A stretch of 64,000 bases of DNA from Lacibacter sediminis (GCF_014168535.1 NZ_CP060007.1:3162001-3226000), one strand, 5' to 3'; positions 1 to 8,822 are shown, counted from the stretch's first letter. A program made the numbers and translations. Notes: a model not told the origin generated them from the sequence alone.

Positions 1-320
1 TTGAGAACTTCAAAACAACTTCACAAAAGTTATCGGAACTGGAGTTGAAAGAAACAGTTACCAATCTTAACAACAGTATCACACAATTACAGGGAATTTT
101 GCAGAAGGCTAATAGCAAAGATGGTTCTCTTGGTATGCTTATCAACGATCCGAAACTGTATAACAACCTGCAGAACACAACCCGCAGCTTAAATATTCTG
201 CTGGATGATTTTAAACTGCACCCGAAACGTTATGTAAGCTTCTCTGTATTCGGCAAAAAAGACAAAACAGAACCATTGAATGCGCCATTGGCCGATAGCA
301 TCAATAACAATCAAAAATAA
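1..320 (+). CDS. MlaD/MCE-family lipid transport protein, C-terminal part (partial)
   Basis: The reading frame is open from base 3 and the gene begins before the window. About 105 residues are visible. The visible part is a coiled-coil-like region (alternating hydrophobic residues, TNLNNSITQLQGIL) followed by GSLGMLINDPKLYNNL and a tail HPKRYVSFSVFGKKDK, which is the usual end of Bacteroidota MlaD-like substrate-binding proteins. The MCE domain itself lies outside the window. The family carries phospholipids between inner and outer membrane with an ABC transporter. The stop codon directly touches the next start, so the gene is cotranscribed with the OstA-like gene, another envelope lipid factor. 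The identification rests on tail similarity only. Confidence 0.75.
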   Translation, partial: ENFKTTSQKLSELELKETVTNLNNSITQLQGILQKANSKDGSLGMLINDPKLYNNLQNTTRSLNILLDDFKLHPKRYVSFSVFGKKDKTEPLNAPLADSINNNQK

Positions 321-2225
321 TTGAACGTGTTTGTTCGCATTGGTTTACTGTGCTGTTTGCTTTTTTGTGTGAGTGTATTATCTGCCCAGCAAAAAACACT
401 TCCTCCCCGCCCCTCACAATCAAGTGATACGGTAAGGATCGTTGAGATCCTGAAGACCAATCGCTTTGATTTCAGAACAATTGATTCTGCTACACAATTG
501 CAGATACTTGTGGGTGATGTACACATTCGCCAGGGACGCACATTGTTTTGGGCCGATAGTGTTGTGTACAATGAAAAAACAAATTTCATGCAGGCCTATG
601 GAAATGTACACATCAATGATGCGGACTCTGTCAACATTTACTCCCAGTACATGCAATACGACGGCACGAAGAAACTAGCCACCTTTCGTGAAAAAGTAAA
701 ACTCAGCGATGGTAACAGTACACTGTATACGGATGAGATGGATTACGATATGAATGGAAAGGTGGGTACCTACCGTAACGGTGGTCGTATTGAAAGTAAA
801 CAAACCACACTATACAGCAAAGAAGGTTTTTATTACGCCGATATAAAAGATATTTACTTTGTTGGCAATGTAAAAATGAGTGATCCCGAAGTGGCGCTGG
901 CAAGTGATTCGCTGTTATATAATACCAGCAGCCAGGTTGCAACGTTTATTGCTCCAACAACTATTAAGAGCGGCCAATCGATCATCAATACAAGAGAAGG
1001 TTATTATGATCTGAAGTTGAAGAAGGCAAAGTTCGGCAGCCGTTCACGCATGCAGGACAGCACTTCCACTATGATCGCTGATGATTTTGCTTTTGATGAT
1101 AAATCCGGTTATGGTGAAGCAAAAGGAAATGTACAATATAAAGACACTGCACAAGGTGCATTACTGTTTGCCAACAGGGTTTTCTTCAATAAAGAGAAAA
1201 AGAATTTTCTTGCCACGGAAAAACCGGTGATGGTAGTAGTACAGAATAAAGATTCGGTATTTATTGCAGCCGATACCATTTACTCAGGATTGATGAGAGA
1301 CCTGGCGGGGATGAAGAATGGTTACATCAGTGCATTTGATACACTAAAAGGAAAACAGGTTATTAATGTGGATTCGATCTTACAGAATGATTCCAGTAAC
1401 ATCATGAAGGATTCATCCATAGTTGTTACTGATAGTATTACTATTGTTCAATCAAAAGATACCATTGCAGCAGTTGTTGAAAAACCAATCATCGTTGCAC
1501 AAAAAGACAGTATCAGCAACAAACCTCCCCCACTCAAAGTAAAACCCGTATTGGTATTAAGCGATTCAACAAAACTGCCGACCGTAGATAGTAATGCTGT
1601 TGCAGCTATTGATTCATCTACTATTAAAAAAATACGACCCAAAGAAGAAACAGATACACTTCGTTTTATTACGGCCTTTCGTCATGTCCGCATCTTTAAT
1701 GATTCATTGCAGGCTGTAGCCGATAGTTTATTTTATTCAGGGGTGGATAGTGTGTTTCAACTCTTTCATGATCCAATTGCATGGAGCAAAGGCAGCCAGG
1801 TAAGCGGCGATACTATTTACATCTTCACCGAAAACAAAAAGCCAAAGCGTCTTTATGTTTTTGAGAATGGTTTGCTTGTGCAAAGTGTAAAGGAAAGTTC
1901 AAGCTTCTTTAACCAGATCAAAGGACGAACCATCAACGGTTATTTCATCAATGGAGAACTTGATTTTGTAAAAGCAAAAGGCACCGCAGAAAGTATTTAT
2001 TACGCACAGGACGATGACAGTGCTTTTGTTGGCATGAACCGCACTACTGCCGATATGATTGATATGTATTTCAAGGAACGCAGTCCGCAGAAAGTAAAAT
2101 TTACCAGTTCGGTAAAAGGCACCACCTTCCCTATTCGTCAGCTGCCGGAAGATCAAAAGAAACTCTCTAATTTCCAGTGGCTCGAAAACAAACGGCCAAA
2201 AAATAAACTCGAGTTATTCCTTTAA
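321..2225 (+). CDS. OstA/LptA-like periplasmic LPS-transport protein
   Basis: 634 residues. The start is a TTG placed immediately after the TAA of the upstream gene; it is chosen because translation from it gives a clean signal peptide (LNVFVRIGLLCCLLFCVSVLSAQQ in two pieces around residue 20) and no ATG fits. Residues 50-330 contain repeated beta-strand units of the OstA type (GDVHIRQGRTLFWADSVVYN, AYGNVHINDADSVNIYS, GKVGTYRNGGRIES), the fold that forms the LPS bridge in LptA and the periplasmic part of LptD. Residues about 370-460 are a low-complexity Ser/Asp/Val linker, and a second OstA-like block follows (FRHVRIFNDSLQAVADSLFY). It ends four bases into the convergent NhaD gene. The likely role is LPS or lipid transfer in the periplasm. 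Confidence 0.85.
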   Translation: MNVFVRIGLLCCLLFCVSVLSAQQKTLPPRPSQSSDTVRIVEILKTNRFDFRTIDSATQLQILVGDVHIRQGRTLFWADSVVYNEKTNFMQAYGNVHINDADSVNIYSQYMQYDGTKKLATFREKVKLSDGNSTLYTDEMDYDMNGKVGTYRNGGRIESKQTTLYSKEGFYYADIKDIYFVGNVKMSDPEVALASDSLLYNTSSQVATFIAPTTIKSGQSIINTREGYYDLKLKKAKFGSRSRMQDSTSTMIADDFAFDDKSGYGEAKGNVQYKDTAQGALLFANRVFFNKEKKNFLATEKPVMVVVQNKDSVFIAADTIYSGLMRDLAGMKNGYISAFDTLKGKQVINVDSILQNDSSNIMKDSSIVVTDSITIVQSKDTIAAVVEKPIIVAQKDSISNKPPPLKVKPVLVLSDSTKLPTVDSNAVAAIDSSTIKKIRPKEETDTLRFITAFRHVRIFNDSLQAVADSLFYSGVDSVFQLFHDPIAWSKGSQVSGDTIYIFTENKKPKRLYVFENGLLVQSVKESSSFFNQIKGRTINGYFINGELDFVKAKGTAESIYYAQDDDSAFVGMNRTTADMIDMYFKERSPQKVKFTSSVKGTTFPIRQLPEDQKKLSNFQWLENKRPKNKLELFL

Positions 2226-3499
2226 TACAACAGAGCTCTCTCGAGAAGGAAGACTGCAATTGCCGCAAAGAAACCAACCAATGCCAGCCAGCTTATTTTT
2301 TTTAGATACCATACAAAATTGATGGCTTCAATACCCATGGCTGCTACACCTGCTGCCGAACCAATAATAATGGCGCTGCCGCCTGTACCTGTAGTTAATG
2401 CAAGAAATTCCCAAAACGGATGATCTGTTGGATAGGTTGAAAGATCATACATTCCTTGTGCTGCTGCAACAAGCGGAACGTTATCAACCAATGCAGAAAG
2501 CAAACCCAACGCTGTTCCAATTAAATAATCGTTTTTGAAAAAAGCATTGAGATGCGTGGCTGCCTCTTTTAATAACCCGTTCGACTGTAAAGCTGCAACA
2601 GCTAATAAAATACCAAGAAAAAATAAAATACTGGGTGTATCGATCTTTTGTAAAGCACCTGCAACACTGTACCGTTGCATCAGCGTCTCCTCTTTCTTTT
2701 TATGAAGAACAGTTGTAATGATCCACATACAGCCCAACGCAAGTAACATACCCATGAACGGTGGTAAATGAGTAACGGTTTTAAACAGCGGAACAAAAAC
2801 AAGGAAGCCCAACCCGGTAGCAAGAATAATCTTTCCCTCTTTTTTATCAGCATCTGTAGATATAGCTTTTGGCATAGCAATGATCTTCTTCCCCCTGAAC
2901 CTGTACATCACAATCAACATGGGAATGGCAGATGCTATCAAACTCGGCAGAAACAGTTGCTTGATAATATTTACGGCGGTTATTTGTCCGCCGATCCACA
3001 ACATGGTTGTGGTCACGTCGCCCAATGGCGACCATGCACCACCGGCATTGGCGGCAATAACGATCATACCTGCAAACCAAAGCCTGTCTTCTTTTTCACT
3101 CAACAATTTTGTACATAAGGAAGTCATGACAATTGTTGTTGTCAGGTTATCGAGTATGGCCGATAAGAAAAAAGTAATAAATGTTACAATGAGCAATAGC
3201 CTGCTCTTACTGGTTGTGTTGATCTGGCGGGTAATAATAGCAAAGCCATTGTGTGAATCGATCAGCTCCACAATCGTCATGGCACCCAACAGGAAAAACA
3301 GGATTGAAGCAATTTCGCCAATATGATGCATCAACGCCTCGTTTACTACATGTGATGTACCACTTTCAATCATAAAAATGGTCCAGCAGATTGCTCCTGT
3401 TAGCAAAGCTGTTGCTGCTTTATTGATCTTTACAATATGTTCAAATGCGATCAGTAAATAGCCAAGAATAAAAATACCGATGATTAAAAATGTAGCCAT
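2222..3499 (-). CDS. nhaD: Na+/H+ antiporter, NhaD family
   Basis: 425 residues from the ATG at 3499. A TTG eight codons upstream is in frame but overlaps a TATATTTG promoter box, so the ATG is preferred. The protein is hydrophobic throughout, with roughly a dozen membrane segments, and carries the ion-transporter family blocks ILDNLTTTIVMTSLC, ANAGGAWSPLGDVTTTMLW near residue 160 and SALVDNVPLVAAAQGMY near residue 335. The paired membrane-embedded Asp-Asn motifs are those expected for sodium/proton exchange. It would extrude Na+ at the inner membrane at the cost of protons. The stop overlaps the convergent OstA-like gene by four bases. No accessory subunit is nearby. Confidence 0.9.
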   Translation of the reverse strand: MATFLIIGIFILGYLLIAFEHIVKINKAATALLTGAICWTIFMIESGTSHVVNEALMHHIGEIASILFFLLGAMTIVELIDSHNGFAIITRQINTTSKSRLLLIVTFITFFLSAILDNLTTTIVMTSLCTKLLSEKEDRLWFAGMIVIAANAGGAWSPLGDVTTTMLWIGGQITAVNIIKQLFLPSLIASAIPMLIVMYRFRGKKIIAMPKAISTDADKKEGKIILATGLGFLVFVPLFKTVTHLPPFMGMLLALGCMWIITTVLHKKKEETLMQRYSVAGALQKIDTPSILFFLGILLAVAALQSNGLLKEAATHLNAFFKNDYLIGTALGLLSALVDNVPLVAAAQGMYDLSTYPTDHPFWEFLALTTGTGGSAIIIGSAAGVAAMGIEAINFVWYLKKISWLALVGFFAAIAVFLLERALLY

Positions 3500-3520
3500 A
3501 CTGAACCAGGTTGAAAGCTT

Positions 3521-3528
3521 CAAATATA
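3521..3528 (-). promoter_or_regulatory. -7 box of the nhaD promoter (TATATTTG)
   Basis: Read on the minus strand the bases are TATATTTG, an exact match to the Bacteroidota -7 consensus TAnnTTTG. It sits about 22 bases before the nhaD ATG, giving a short leader. I see no clear TTG element at the usual distance upstream, so confidence is moderate. Confidence 0.45.
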
Positions 3529-3748
3529 AAGCATAATAAAAGAATCGTTACCCGGAAGTGGTATTCAATTTACTTCAAACCGGAAACTCATTTCCTGCCA
3601 CGTTATTTGTTAAGTTTTCTTTCACACAGATAAACAAAAAACAGCCGTTATAATGATAGCGAACCCGGTAATTGAGTTTAACAAGTTGCATGATAACCGC
3701 AGATCTTATTGGCATTATTTTAGTTTATAAGAACGCAATTTTATTTCC

Positions 3749-4207
3749 ATGATTCAAAAAAGTATTCTTGCATCGTTTGTTCTGATTCTGTTTTTTGTCA
3801 ACTCCTCTTTTGCACAATACCGTCACCAGGCAGGTGTGCGCTTAGGCAGTGCCGACCAGGTTGTATCAACCGGTTTTACTTACCGTTATCATTTCAATAA
3901 TGGCAAAGCAGTGGAAGCAATTCTGAATCTCAGAGATCCTATTGCATTAGGCGCTTTGTATGAAGTATTCAAACCTATTAACGCTGTTCCCAACCTGCAA
4001 TGGTTTTATGGAGGAGGTGCCTATGTTGGGTTTAAGGGAGATGATAATTTCGGTATTGCCGGTATTGCTGGTCTCGATTACCAGTTTAATGAAGTGCCGA
4101 TCAATTTATCAATCGACTGGAAACCCGAATTAAACTTTATTCAATCGGTTCGTTTCCGTGCATCCACTGTTGCTGTATCTGTAAGATTTTCGTTCCTTAA
4201 AAAATAA
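3749..4207 (+). CDS. Small outer-membrane beta-barrel protein, function unknown
   Basis: 152 residues with a signal peptide ending at residues SSFAQ (about residue 22). The mature part is Gly/aromatic-rich with alternating hydrophobic residues (TGFTYRYHFNNGKAVEAIL, WFYGGGAYVGF, GIAGIAGLDYQF) and ends in a strand-like VAVSVRFSFLKK, as expected for a small eight-stranded barrel. The family is common in this phylum without a known role. It is divergent from nhaD and followed by its own terminator, so it is probably monocistronic. Confidence 0.75.
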   Translation: MIQKSILASFVLILFFVNSSFAQYRHQAGVRLGSADQVVSTGFTYRYHFNNGKAVEAILNLRDPIALGALYEVFKPINAVPNLQWFYGGGAYVGFKGDDNFGIAGIAGLDYQFNEVPINLSIDWKPELNFIQSVRFRASTVAVSVRFSFLKK

Positions 4208-4228
4208 TTTCGTTCTCTTGGTTTCTGA

Positions 4229-4263
4229 AAAAGGTCTGATCTTCATCAGGCCTTTTCTTTTTC
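4229..4263 (+). terminator. Intrinsic terminator after the small barrel gene
   Basis: A 12-base-pair stem (AAAAGGTCTGAT pairing with ATCAGGCCTTTT, one G-U pair) with a four-base loop is followed by CTTTTTC. Confidence 0.8.
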
Positions 4264-4288
4264 ATGATTGCTATTGTAACTTTAGTAT

Positions 4289-5788
4289 ATGAAGATGTTT
4301 ACTGCCGATCAGATCAGGGCATGGGATGCATATACCATCGCACATGAACCAATTGCTTCCATTGATCTCATGGAGCGTGCTGCCCTGGCCTGCAGCAACT
4401 GGATATTGCAACATCTTTTCTCAAAAAAGAAACTGCACATTTTCTGCGGCAAAGGAAACAATGGTGGTGATGGATTAGCTATTGCACGACTTCTTTTGCA
4501 GGAAGGGGTTTCTGTTGTTACTTATATTTATGAAACAGGCACCAAAGGCACCGATGATTTTCAACATAATCTTGAACGGCTGCACAAGCTTACCAAAGAA
4601 ATTCATTTCATTCAATCAGCAGAATTCTTTCCCGCTTTAACTGCTGATGATGTGGCGATCGATGCATTACTTGGCACCGGCCTGAATAAACCAATCGATG
4701 GTTTAATGCTGCAACTGGTAGAGCATATCAGCAACTCTCCTGCTGCTGTTATTTCCATTGATATACCAACAGGCATGTTTGCTGATAAAAGCTGTAAAGA
4801 ATATACCTGCACAAGAGCCGATCATACGTTGAATTTCCTGGTGTACAAGCTTTGTTTTATGATGCAGGAAAATGCGGATTGGTTTGGCGAAGTTCATCTG
4901 CTTGATATTGGATTACATCCAACTTACTATTATGAAACAATTGCGTTTCATCAACTCATTGATCAGGAGATCATTTCATCCATTTATCGTAAACGAAAGC
5001 CATTTTCACACAAAGGCGTGTTTGGTCATGCGTTGATCATGGCCGGCAGTTATGGAAAAAACGGTGCAGCCGTTTTATCTGCAAAAGCTGCTTTGCGAAT
5101 TGGTGCAGGATTATTAACGGTGCATACGCCGAAGTGCGGATATACGGTATTACAATCAACAGTGCCTGAAGCAATGCTTGAAACAGATGTTGAAGAACAA
5201 CACCTGTCAACATTGCCAACAGATATGTCGAGATATACTGCTATTGGTATTGGACCCGGTATAGGATTGCATGAACAAACGGCAGAACTTTTAATGAACC
5301 TGTTGCACACAGCACATCAACCCGTGGTACTCGATGCTGATGCATTAAATCTGTTATCGATCAAAAAAGATCTGACGAAACACTTGCATGAAGAATGTAT
5401 ACTTACTCCTCACCCAAAAGAATTTGAGCGTTTGTTTGGCAAAACAAATAATGATTTTGAACGCAAGGAACTGGCACTGCAAAAAGCGGAAGAGTTGAAT
5501 TGTGTAATTGTATTGAAAGGACATCACACATTTATTGCCAGCCCGAATGGTGATGCATGGTTTAACAATACAGGCAATGCCGGTATGGCAACAGCAGGCA
5601 GTGGCGATATATTAACCGGAATATTAACCGGCTTGCTGGCACAAGGTTATAATGCAGAAGAAGCAGCGATACTCGGCGTGTACATTCATGGAGCAGCAGG
5701 TGATCTTGCTGCACAACAGTTATCGCAGGAAGCAATGATGGCGGGTGATATCAATCAATACATCGGCAGCGTATTTCTTCAACTGTAA
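4289..5788 (+). CDS. nnr: Bifunctional NAD(P)H-hydrate epimerase / ADP-dependent dehydratase
   Basis: 499 residues, the normal size of the fused enzyme that repairs hydrated NADH and NADPH. The N-terminal YjeF_N epimerase domain (about 1-215) shows GKGNNGGDGLAIARLLL and DALLGTGLNKPIDG. The C-terminal ribokinase-like dehydratase domain (about 225-495) shows HALIMAGSYGKNGAAVLSAK, GIGPGIG, VLDADALNLL, LTPHPKEFERLF and the nucleotide/catalytic NAGMATAGSGDILTGIL. The first ATG is used; a second ATG two codons later is equally possible. The leader is very short, with TAACTTTA five bases before the start. An outer-membrane protein gene follows 12 bases after the stop, so the two probably share a transcript without an obvious functional link. 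Confidence 0.95.
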   Translation: MKMFTADQIRAWDAYTIAHEPIASIDLMERAALACSNWILQHLFSKKKLHIFCGKGNNGGDGLAIARLLLQEGVSVVTYIYETGTKGTDDFQHNLERLHKLTKEIHFIQSAEFFPALTADDVAIDALLGTGLNKPIDGLMLQLVEHISNSPAAVISIDIPTGMFADKSCKEYTCTRADHTLNFLVYKLCFMMQENADWFGEVHLLDIGLHPTYYYETIAFHQLIDQEIISSIYRKRKPFSHKGVFGHALIMAGSYGKNGAAVLSAKAALRIGAGLLTVHTPKCGYTVLQSTVPEAMLETDVEEQHLSTLPTDMSRYTAIGIGPGIGLHEQTAELLMNLLHTAHQPVVLDADALNLLSIKKDLTKHLHEECILTPHPKEFERLFGKTNNDFERKELALQKAEELNCVIVLKGHHTFIASPNGDAWFNNTGNAGMATAGSGDILTGILTGLLAQGYNAEEAAILGVYIHGAAGDLAAQQLSQEAMMAGDINQYIGSVFLQL

Positions 5789-5800
5789 CAAACTAACTAC

Positions 5801-6913
5801 ATGCAGTTGAAGATCTTTCTGAAATTGTTTACCTCTACCCTGCTGTTCATGTATAGTGCGTTTGATGCCGCCGCACAAACAAAAAACGATTCATCAATTA
5901 ACAAAAGTCATTTACTTGCATTGCCGGTTATTTCCAGATCCATTGAAACGGATTGGTCGTTTGGCGCCGGTGGCACTTATACATTTTATACAACAAGGAA
6001 AAAAGATTCTACTACCCGAACCTCCTCAATTCGTTTTCTCGGAAGCTATTCACTGCGAAAACAATTTTTATTTACAGTGAATGGACCGGTATTCTTTCCC
6101 GGTGAAAAATATATTCTCAACAGTCATTTCTCCTTCAGTTCTTTTCCTGATCGTTTTTGGGGAGTGGGCAATCATACACCTGACGACAACGAAGAAGAAT
6201 ATGTTTTCAAACAATTCTATGTTCGACTGCATGGTGAACGGCTCCTTGGGAAAAATTTTTTTGCGGGATTGATTTACGATTTTCAACGGGTGATCAATAT
6301 TAATACACAACCGGGTGGTTTGTTTGATCAGCAAAATGTTGCGGGCAAAAATCCATATCAGGTTTCAGGTTTAGGATTAAGCTTTTCATGGGACACACGT
6401 AACAATACCTTCTGGCCAAACAAAGGACATTTATTTTCGTTGCAGGCAACGCATTATACATCGCTGTTATTTTCTGATCATCGTTTCAACAATATTATTG
6501 CCGATGCAAGGTGGTTCAAACAGATCACACGTAAGCAGATACTTGCATTGCAAGGTTATATCTTTTTAAATACAGGTGCCGATGTGCCCATTAGAAGTAT
6601 TGCATCTCTTGGTGGCGCCGACAGGATGCGTGGTTTTTACAGTGGTCGTTACAGGGATGATCATTTGCTGAGTTTACAAACAGAATATCGTATTCATTTG
6701 TATAAACGCATCAGTGCTGTTGGCTTTGCCGGTATGGGTGATGTGGCAGGACGTTTCAGTAAACTTTCAATGCAGCGTTTGAAATATTCGTATGGTGGCG
6801 GACTTCGTTTTGCTGTAAACAAAAATGAAAAACTGCATATCCGTTTCGATTATGGTTTTGGAAGCGGCAAAGGCAACAATGGTTTTTATTTGCAGTTTGG
6901 AGAAGCGTTTTAA
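5801..6913 (+). CDS. Outer-membrane beta-barrel protein of the BamA/TamA surface-antigen superfamily
   Basis: 370 residues with a signal peptide (cleavage near AFDAAAQ). There are no POTRA domains before the barrel, so it is only the 16-strand-type Bac_surface_Ag portion. Visible marks are GLGLSFSWDTRNNTFWPNKG, typical of the family, SLGGADRMRGFYSGRYRD, which matches the conserved L6 loop with its RGF/Y motif near residue 270, and a C-terminal strand ending in FGEAF with the terminal Phe used for outer-membrane insertion. Members without POTRA domains occur in Bacteroidota and their substrates are unknown. It lies in an operon behind nnr. Confidence 0.85.
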   Translation: MQLKIFLKLFTSTLLFMYSAFDAAAQTKNDSSINKSHLLALPVISRSIETDWSFGAGGTYTFYTTRKKDSTTRTSSIRFLGSYSLRKQFLFTVNGPVFFPGEKYILNSHFSFSSFPDRFWGVGNHTPDDNEEEYVFKQFYVRLHGERLLGKNFFAGLIYDFQRVININTQPGGLFDQQNVAGKNPYQVSGLGLSFSWDTRNNTFWPNKGHLFSLQATHYTSLLFSDHRFNNIIADARWFKQITRKQILALQGYIFLNTGADVPIRSIASLGGADRMRGFYSGRYRDDHLLSLQTEYRIHLYKRISAVGFAGMGDVAGRFSKLSMQRLKYSYGGGLRFAVNKNEKLHIRFDYGFGSGKGNNGFYLQFGEAF

Positions 6914-6918
6914 AAACA

Positions 6919-6948
6919 AAAGGCAGTCCGTATAAACGGACCGCCTTT
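6919..6948. terminator. Bidirectional hairpin between convergent genes
   Basis: Arms 6919-6931 and 6936-6948 pair over 13 positions with one mismatch around a four-base loop. The AAA/TTT edges let it serve both the plus-strand barrel gene and the minus-strand Hsp20 gene. Confidence 0.7.
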
Positions 6949-6968
6949 GAACTTAACCAAAAACCAAC

Positions 6969-7370
6969 CTAACTGATCTTTATCTCCTGTTGCTTGGCTT
7001 GCGCACCTGCAATAACAGGTAAGCTCACCTGCAACACACCATCTTCATACTTTGCTGAAATAGCAGAAGCATCAATGGTTTCATCCAGCGTGAACGTACG
7101 TACAAAACCACCACGGCTGTATTCACGCAATACCCAATCGAATTTTGGAAAACCATCCGGTGGTGTGTAGGAAATTGTTAACTCATTCCCTTTTACATTC
7201 ACCGCAAAATGCTCCTTGATTCTGCCGGGTGCAAATACCAGCATTTCGAAACTGGTTTCGGTTTTGTAAATATTAACTGCGGCTCTTTGCATTGAACGGT
7301 AAAGCAGGTGCCGTTTGCTGCTTCCGTAATGATCGCCTTTTGCGGCGTGTGACTGATGATACATAGTCAT
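6969..7370 (-). CDS. Small heat-shock protein, Hsp20/alpha-crystallin family
   Basis: 133 residues. After a basic N-terminal 30 residues the alpha-crystallin domain runs from about 32 to 125: AVNIYKTETSFEMLVFAPG, then a long loop, REYSRGGFVRTFTLDETID and the diagnostic ISAKYEDGVLQVSLPV (A-x-x-x-x-G-V-L). The C-terminal tail has an I-K-I-S end resembling the I-x-I anchoring motif. It would bind unfolding proteins in the cytoplasm without ATP. It stands alone, ending against the hairpin shared with the convergent barrel gene. Confidence 0.88.
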   Translation of the reverse strand: MTMYHQSHAAKGDHYGSSKRHLLYRSMQRAAVNIYKTETSFEMLVFAPGRIKEHFAVNVKGNELTISYTPPDGFPKFDWVLREYSRGGFVRTFTLDETIDASAISAKYEDGVLQVSLPVIAGAQAKQQEIKIS

Positions 7371-7455
7371 TTCTTTTTTGTTAGAAAAAATGTTTACCCT
7401 AAAAAAGACGGGCAGTTAAAAAAAATACTTTAACTGTTTTTGTTAACGATGCTGC

Positions 7456-7482
7456 ACAAAAAACCCGGGCATTGCCCGGGTT
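7456..7482 (-). terminator. Intrinsic terminator of the ECF sigma factor operon
   Basis: Perfect stem AACCCGGGC/GCCCGGGTT with a three-base loop (7462-7482), followed on the minus strand by six T residues (7456-7461). Confidence 0.9.
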
Positions 7483-7519
7483 AAAAAATGTTCTGTTTTG
7501 TTTTATGTGATACTGAAAT

Positions 7520-7879
7520 TTATTCAGCACCTTGCTTTGTTTCCACTGTTGTAGTTGTTTCTTTTTCTGTAGGATAATGACCACATCGCTTCCACCACTC
7601 CTGTTTAAAACGGGCTTTCTCTTCATCGGTCATAGTACTCCAGTTTTGTTTCCAGCCGGGGCCACCTCTGTGTTTTCCTTTTCCGCCAAAACCGCTGAAC
7701 AATATCTTACTCAATAAAAGTATACCTATCGCCTGCCAGAACGAGATCATGTTAAAACCTGTTGCAGGCACCAATGCTGTATTCCACAAAAACATCACGA
7801 GCCATCCAAACCCAAACACTGCTGCTATGATCAGCAGGGGTATAAAGGCCATCCATTTTTTACTCTTATTCCTCATCAT
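7520..7879 (-). CDS. Small membrane protein linked to an ECF sigma factor, function unknown
   Basis: 119 residues. Two membrane segments are visible (WMAFIPLLIIAAVFGFGWLVMFLW and a second one around MISFWQAIGILLLSKILF, given here only in part), followed by a soluble tail rich in charged residues with the motif WKQNWSTMTDEEKARFKQEW. It begins 11 bases after the sigma factor stop and shares its terminator, so the two are one operon. No anti-sigma domain of a known family is recognisable. The position makes a regulator or target of the sigma factor plausible, but that is inference. Confidence 0.7.
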   Translation of the reverse strand: MMRNKSKKWMAFIPLLIIAAVFGFGWLVMFLWNTALVPATGFNMISFWQAIGILLLSKILFSGFGGKGKHRGGPGWKQNWSTMTDEEKARFKQEWWKRCGHYPTEKETTTTVETKQGAE

Positions 7880-7890
7880 CGTTAAAAATA

Positions 7891-8457
7891 TTAATTGTTT
7901 AGAAAATCGTTGTACAATGTTTCAAGTCTTGTGCGCAGGTGTAACACTGCATACCGCTTGCGTGAGATAATGGTTTTAATATTTTCGTTTTCACGGTCGG
8001 CAATTTCCTGCAGCGTCATATCTTCCAGCTCATTCCATACAAATACGTTTCGTTGCTTTTCAGGAAGTTCCTGCAGGGCATCCATCAACTCATCCCAAAA
8101 CAAACGCTGCATGCTTTGTGTTTCCGCATCTTCATCCTCACTCCGGAGTATGGATGAAAAGAAACTTGTACCCTCATCATCTTCATAAGAATAATCATCG
8201 ATCAACGCATCTTTCTTCTTTCTCGATTTATCAATAATACGGTTGCGGGCTACCCGGAATAACCAGCCCCCTATATTATTAATATCATCCACAGCCGGTA
8301 AGTTGCTGAACTGGTACCAAACATCCTGCAGAATGTCTTCCGCATCTTCATTGGTCTTTACACGGCTACGTATAAAGCCAAACAACTGCCTGCTGTAGCT
8401 GCTTATGGTTGATATGATCGTTTGCTGTCGGGCCATTGCCTCCATGCCATCGTACAT
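7891..8457 (-). CDS. RNA polymerase ECF-type sigma factor
   Basis: 188 residues, standard ECF size. Region 2 is visible at about 20-90 (SRVKTNEDAEDILQDVWYQF, GWLFRVARNRIIDKSRKKK) and region 4 at about 120-180 (ALQELPEKQRNVFVWNELED, LQEIADRENENIKTIISRKR), with an acidic linker between them. It would direct transcription of a small regulon. The only co-transcribed gene is the small membrane protein downstream. The start is the first of three nearby ATGs; MEAM or MARQ would shorten it by four or seven residues. Confidence 0.92.
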   Translation of the reverse strand: MYDGMEAMARQQTIISTISSYSRQLFGFIRSRVKTNEDAEDILQDVWYQFSNLPAVDDINNIGGWLFRVARNRIIDKSRKKKDALIDDYSYEDDEGTSFFSSILRSEDEDAETQSMQRLFWDELMDALQELPEKQRNVFVWNELEDMTLQEIADRENENIKTIISRKRYAVLHLRTRLETLYNDFLNN

Positions 8458-8748
8458 TTGTTTAAGAAAGAACGAAGGCTGATTAATTTTACTTTAAAGA
8501 TGGGGAAAAAGGGACAAGGTGCAAGATTCAAGGTGCAAGGCACAAGAAAGAAAGTCCAAATTCCAAAAAACAAAAGCCAATAGCAAGAGGTTAGACGAAA
8601 GGCATGCCCCAACTTAGAACTTAAGACCTCAGAACTTCCTCCCCGAACTCTTTAGCATAGCCAAATCCCAAAAATCAGTCCTAAACAACCCGTTTTTTCA
8701 GCTTTTCCACAACACTTAACGCCTTATATTATTTTACACCCATTCCCC
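8458..8748. other. Non-coding divergent spacer with word-like degenerate repeats
   Basis: No gene is seen between the sigma factor and the pyrophosphatase. Bases 8511-8640 contain short purine-rich words repeated with small changes, for example CAAGGTGCAAG at 8515-8525 and again at 8529-8539, then TCCAAATTCCAAA, AGCCAATAGCAAG (8575-8587) and AGAACTTAAGACCTCAGAACTT. Similar text recurs at two other spacers in the window. Confidence 0.6.
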
Positions 8749-8756
8749 TATCTTTG
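8749..8756 (+). promoter_or_regulatory. -7 box of the hppA promoter (TATCTTTG)
   Basis: Exact match to TAnnTTTG, 66 bases before the ATG, in the context TATCTTTGCCGCC. No convincing TTG element at the standard spacing upstream. The downstream CCGCC is shared with two other promoter boxes in the window. Confidence 0.5.
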
Positions 8757-8822
8757 CCGCCCTTGATCACGCTGGCTTTTAGGGTGATCTTAATAAAAAT
8801 CAACAACATAGAATTATTGTTT

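Noticed and set aside
8754..8822. Upstream start for the pyrophosphatase
   Set aside because: The extra 23 residues overlap the promoter box and are not part of the family.
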